A stretch of 33,688 nucleotides of DNA from Acidobacteriota bacterium. Lineage in GTDB: Bacteria; Acidobacteriota; Blastocatellia; Pyrinomonadales; Pyrinomonadaceae. The translations under genes were made by a program, and so were the position numbers. Under the pieces are notes generated by a model, which did no database searches, was not told where the DNA came from, and saw nothing but the letters and a program-made list of their open reading frames with translations. The stretch covers positions 1 through 33,688 of the forward strand of contig JAKQII010000203.1 of assembly GCA_029557535.1 (NCBI GenBank), read 5' to 3'. Shown here in pieces: positions 31,723-33,688 of the stretch. How positions within the stretch are numbered: position 1 is the stretch's first letter; the number at the start of each line of letters is the position of its first letter.

Positions 31723-32403
31723 ATGTCACGCGGTTTTTCGGTTGTGGAACTTCTCGTTGTACTCGTCGTGATCGGAGTCCTCAGCGCGGCTTCGACCTTC
31801 TATATTCTTGGACATCGCCGTTTGTTCCGGCCGGATGAGCAGGCGATGCGTATCGTCGACGCACTCCAGGAGGCCCGGCAGCGCTCGCTGACCCAGCGGG
31901 AAACGATGCGTGTCGAGATCGACTTGACCGACCGCATGGTCAGGATCATCGACGAGAACTCCCCGACGACCGCCGACGACGATGTACTCGTGCGTGCCTC
32001 CGTACTCTATCCGTCGGCCGAGGTCAGGACCGGGACCCGCCCGCCGGACATTCTGACGAATCCCGAAGAATCGATGCCGGTTCCGATCGCCGATTTCCGG
32101 CCCAGCATTTATCCGCCGAGCGCAACCCACACCGTTTGTACGCTTCGCTTCTTGCGAAACGGAGCGGTCGTCGATCAAGGCGCCGACGCGCTTGGTTCGA
32201 ACGCAACGACCATCGGAGCAACCCTATACCTGTGGACTCCAAAATCGCAATCGGAGAACGAAACCGAGATCGCGAGGGCGATCACCGTAATCGGCGCGAC
32301 CGGCGCCATCCGTTCATGGGAATACGACCGGGCGCTTGAAAGCACCAACAAGTGGAAAGATTCCCGACGTTCCGGAACATACGGCGGCCAGGGCGGCAAC
32401 TAG
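31723..32403 (+). CDS. Type IV pilin-like minor pseudopilin (GspH/FimT type)
   Basis: A 226-residue prepilin. The ATG at 31723 is chosen because GGAG lies eight bases upstream. The short leader MSRG is cut before Phe, and Glu is at +5 of the mature protein (GFSVVELLVVLVVIGVLSA), as in type IV pilins and pseudopilins. The soluble part (after about residue 30) has AMRIVDALQEARQRSLTQRETMRVEID, typical of the FimT/GspH family, which contains a beta-rich domain with a mobile loop. It is followed by two other prepilin genes. As a minor pilin it would help start or cap the pilus or the secretion pseudopilus. Confidence 0.88.
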   Translation: MSRGFSVVELLVVLVVIGVLSAASTFYILGHRRLFRPDEQAMRIVDALQEARQRSLTQRETMRVEIDLTDRMVRIIDENSPTTADDDVLVRASVLYPSAEVRTGTRPPDILTNPEESMPVPIADFRPSIYPPSATHTVCTLRFLRNGAVVDQGADALGSNATTIGATLYLWTPKSQSENETEIARAITVIGATGAIRSWEYDRALESTNKWKDSRRSGTYGGQGGN

Positions 32404-32423
32404 GAATTGCCAAGGAAAAAAGA

Positions 32424-33002
32424 ATGAAACCGCAAAGGAATGAAGACGGATTCTCGTACATCGATGTGATCTTTGCGCTTGTGATCCTCCTCGTCGGACT
32501 TCTCGCTTCGGCGTCGGCACTGACAGCGAATCTGCTCCGCTCGTATGAGAGCGAGAAGCAGGTGATCGCCAAGCAGATCGCGCTTTCGACGATCGAGTCG
32601 ATCTTCTCGGCCCGTGATCTGGCTCGCGACGGGGCTCTGAGCGGGTGGGAGACGATCGGAAACGAAGGATCGAATCCGGTTGACGGCGTTCCCCAAGGCA
32701 TTTTTGTGAACGGTCTGAGTCCGGTCCGTGAGGATATGGGATCGGACGGTCTGGCCGGAACTGCAGACGACGCCTGTCCGGGCGACCAGCCATGCACGGT
32801 TCCCGGACACGCAACAAACGACAGCCCGCTGGTCACCGGATTCCGCCGTCAGGTCGTCATCACGGATCTGCCCGATCCGGAGCGCCCTTCGCCGCCGCAT
32901 GCGATCGCACGGCGACGTATCGACGTCACGGTCCGCTACCAGATCAATCAGCTTGAACGTGAACAGGTCGTCTCGACAATAATCTCGAATTATCAGGAGT
33001 AA
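32424..33002 (+). CDS. Minor pilin, PilV/GspI-like
   Basis: A 192-residue prepilin. The ATG at 32424 follows AAGGAAAAAAGA, a good ribosome site; the longer reading from 32352 runs through the preceding gene. The leader MKPQRNEDG is followed by FSYIDVIFALVILLVGLLASAS, the pilin hydrophobic helix. Position +5 is Asp rather than Glu. The soluble part has QIALSTIESIFSARDL and a C-terminal RRRIDVTVRYQ strand, consistent with PilV or GspI. Two cysteines (in ACPGDQPC) may form a disulfide. It lies 20 bases after the GspH/FimT-like gene and two bases before the next gene. Confidence 0.88.
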   Translation: MKPQRNEDGFSYIDVIFALVILLVGLLASASALTANLLRSYESEKQVIAKQIALSTIESIFSARDLARDGALSGWETIGNEGSNPVDGVPQGIFVNGLSPVREDMGSDGLAGTADDACPGDQPCTVPGHATNDSPLVTGFRRQVVITDLPDPERPSPPHAIARRRIDVTVRYQINQLEREQVVSTIISNYQE

Positions 33003-33004
33003 CC

Positions 33005-33688
33005 ATGAAGTCATCCGATCAGCGCGGCTTTTCGATCATTGAAGTGATGGTCTCGATGGTCATTTTTCTCGTCGTCGTCGGAACGATCTACGGATTGCTT
33101 CAGGTCGGGTTAATCGACCGCAATCGGGCCAGCCGGCGCTCGGACGTGCTGAAGAATGCACGCTCGGCGCTTCACATCATCGGACGCGATGCGCTGAACG
33201 CCGGTCTCAGCTACAACAGCAACGGCGCAGTCGTTCCCGACGATTTCGTCGCCTCCAAACTTGGCACCCACGCCGATTCGGACACCGACCGCGATGTGTT
33301 GCCGGCAGTTTTCGGCGGCGATAACATCTACGCGAATTTGCTTGCCGCCGACCCGACAGCCCGAACTGACGTCATTTCCTTTGCCTTCCGAGACACGCCC
33401 TTTAACGGAACGAACTCGATTGCGCTGACAAACGCCGCCGCGGCTCCCGGATCGCCGTCGATCGTACGCCTTCAAACTCAGCCGAACAACGCCCGGAACA
33501 CTTCTCGAAACGACTTGTACCTCGTCGAATCCGACAGCTCTCAAGTCGCCGTGGTGGCGACCGGACGGCCGTCGTCGAACGAGATAGATATCGCTCCGGG
33601 AGACGCGCTCGGTTTGAATCAGCCTCTCGACGGAGCCGGGACCGGCGTCAGCCTGCTTCGCAAGTGCACAAGTGTGGTCACCGAGAAC
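33005..33688 (+). CDS. Minor pilin, PilW/GspJ-like (cut by the window end)
   Basis: The frame starts at the ATG at 33005, six bases after AGGAG, and is open to the last base of the window (228 codons so far). The leader MKSSDQRG precedes FSIIEVMVSMVIFLVVVGTIYGLL, a standard type IV pilin N-terminus with Glu+5. The following NRASRRSDVLKNARSALHIIGRDALNAG and the ensuing SNGAVVPDDF region resemble PilW minor pilins. The soluble domain shows alternating Asn/Asp/Thr-rich loops with no further recognisable motif. The true C-terminus is outside the window. It is the third gene of the minor-pilin operon. Confidence 0.88.
   Translation, partial: MKSSDQRGFSIIEVMVSMVIFLVVVGTIYGLLQVGLIDRNRASRRSDVLKNARSALHIIGRDALNAGLSYNSNGAVVPDDFVASKLGTHADSDTDRDVLPAVFGGDNIYANLLAADPTARTDVISFAFRDTPFNGTNSIALTNAAAAPGSPSIVRLQTQPNNARNTSRNDLYLVESDSSQVAVVATGRPSSNEIDIAPGDALGLNQPLDGAGTGVSLLRKCTSVVTEN

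Overview
The window looks like chromosomal DNA of a moderately GC-rich, didermic, environmental bacterium. My best guess is an Acidobacteriota member of the Blastocatellia/Pyrinomonadaceae type. This rests on overall impression: a serine/threonine kinase fused to a TolB-like propeller, many small lipoproteins, an FHA-headed sigma54 activator, Tat and type IV pilin genes, and the dispersed intergenic repeats. No rRNA or phylogenetic marker was checked. I see no phage, insertion sequence, CRISPR array or replication origin, and no gene-free stretch longer than 300 bases.

Layout. 160-1173 (minus) is a radical SAM protein with a polypurine repeat at its stop codon. 1453-4837 (plus) holds a small lipoprotein and a membrane-anchored kinase. 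5063-5512 (minus) is a small secreted protein, divergent from an FHA-GAF-sigma54 activator (to 7630). 7744-11060 (minus) carries MoaE, MoaD, an acyl-CoA synthetase and a short-chain dehydrogenase. 11144-15034 is a mixed-strand stretch: methyltransferase, TatA, proline iminopeptidase, CheY-like regulator, 3-methyladenine glycosylase, and a glyoxalase-fold protein. 15172-24812 (plus) is a long co-directional run: DsbA-like oxidoreductase, glutaminyl cyclase, guanine deaminase, YdcZ-type membrane protein, XdhA, HAD phosphatase, a secreted coiled-coil protein, cyclophilin, D-aminoacyl-tRNA deacylase, cyclophilin lipoprotein, tRNA-Arg(CCG) and a SpoU-type RNA methyltransferase. 25108-31471 (minus) is a tightly coupled fhaA-pbp-ftsW/rodA-PP2C operon. 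31723 to the window end (plus) is a minor-pilin operon whose third gene is cut by the window edge.

Genes working together. Guanine deaminase and XdhA suggest guanine to xanthine to urate, and MoaD/MoaE would help supply the molybdenum cofactor; the XdhB molybdenum subunit is not in the window. The fhaA/PBP/RodA/PP2C set resembles the gene content of the actinobacterial cell-wall growth locus without its kinases.

The most unusual feature is a dispersed family of intergenic repeats. Many spacers are filled, often from one stop codon to the next start codon, by tandem 7-bp units (8-9 bp in a few). They are usually arranged as two inverted arms around a short centre. Each locus has its own heptamer, yet its two arms remain reverse complements. 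Some arms run into coding sequence: they supply stop codons, start codons and C-terminal residues, and two oppositely oriented arrays lie in frame inside xdhA.
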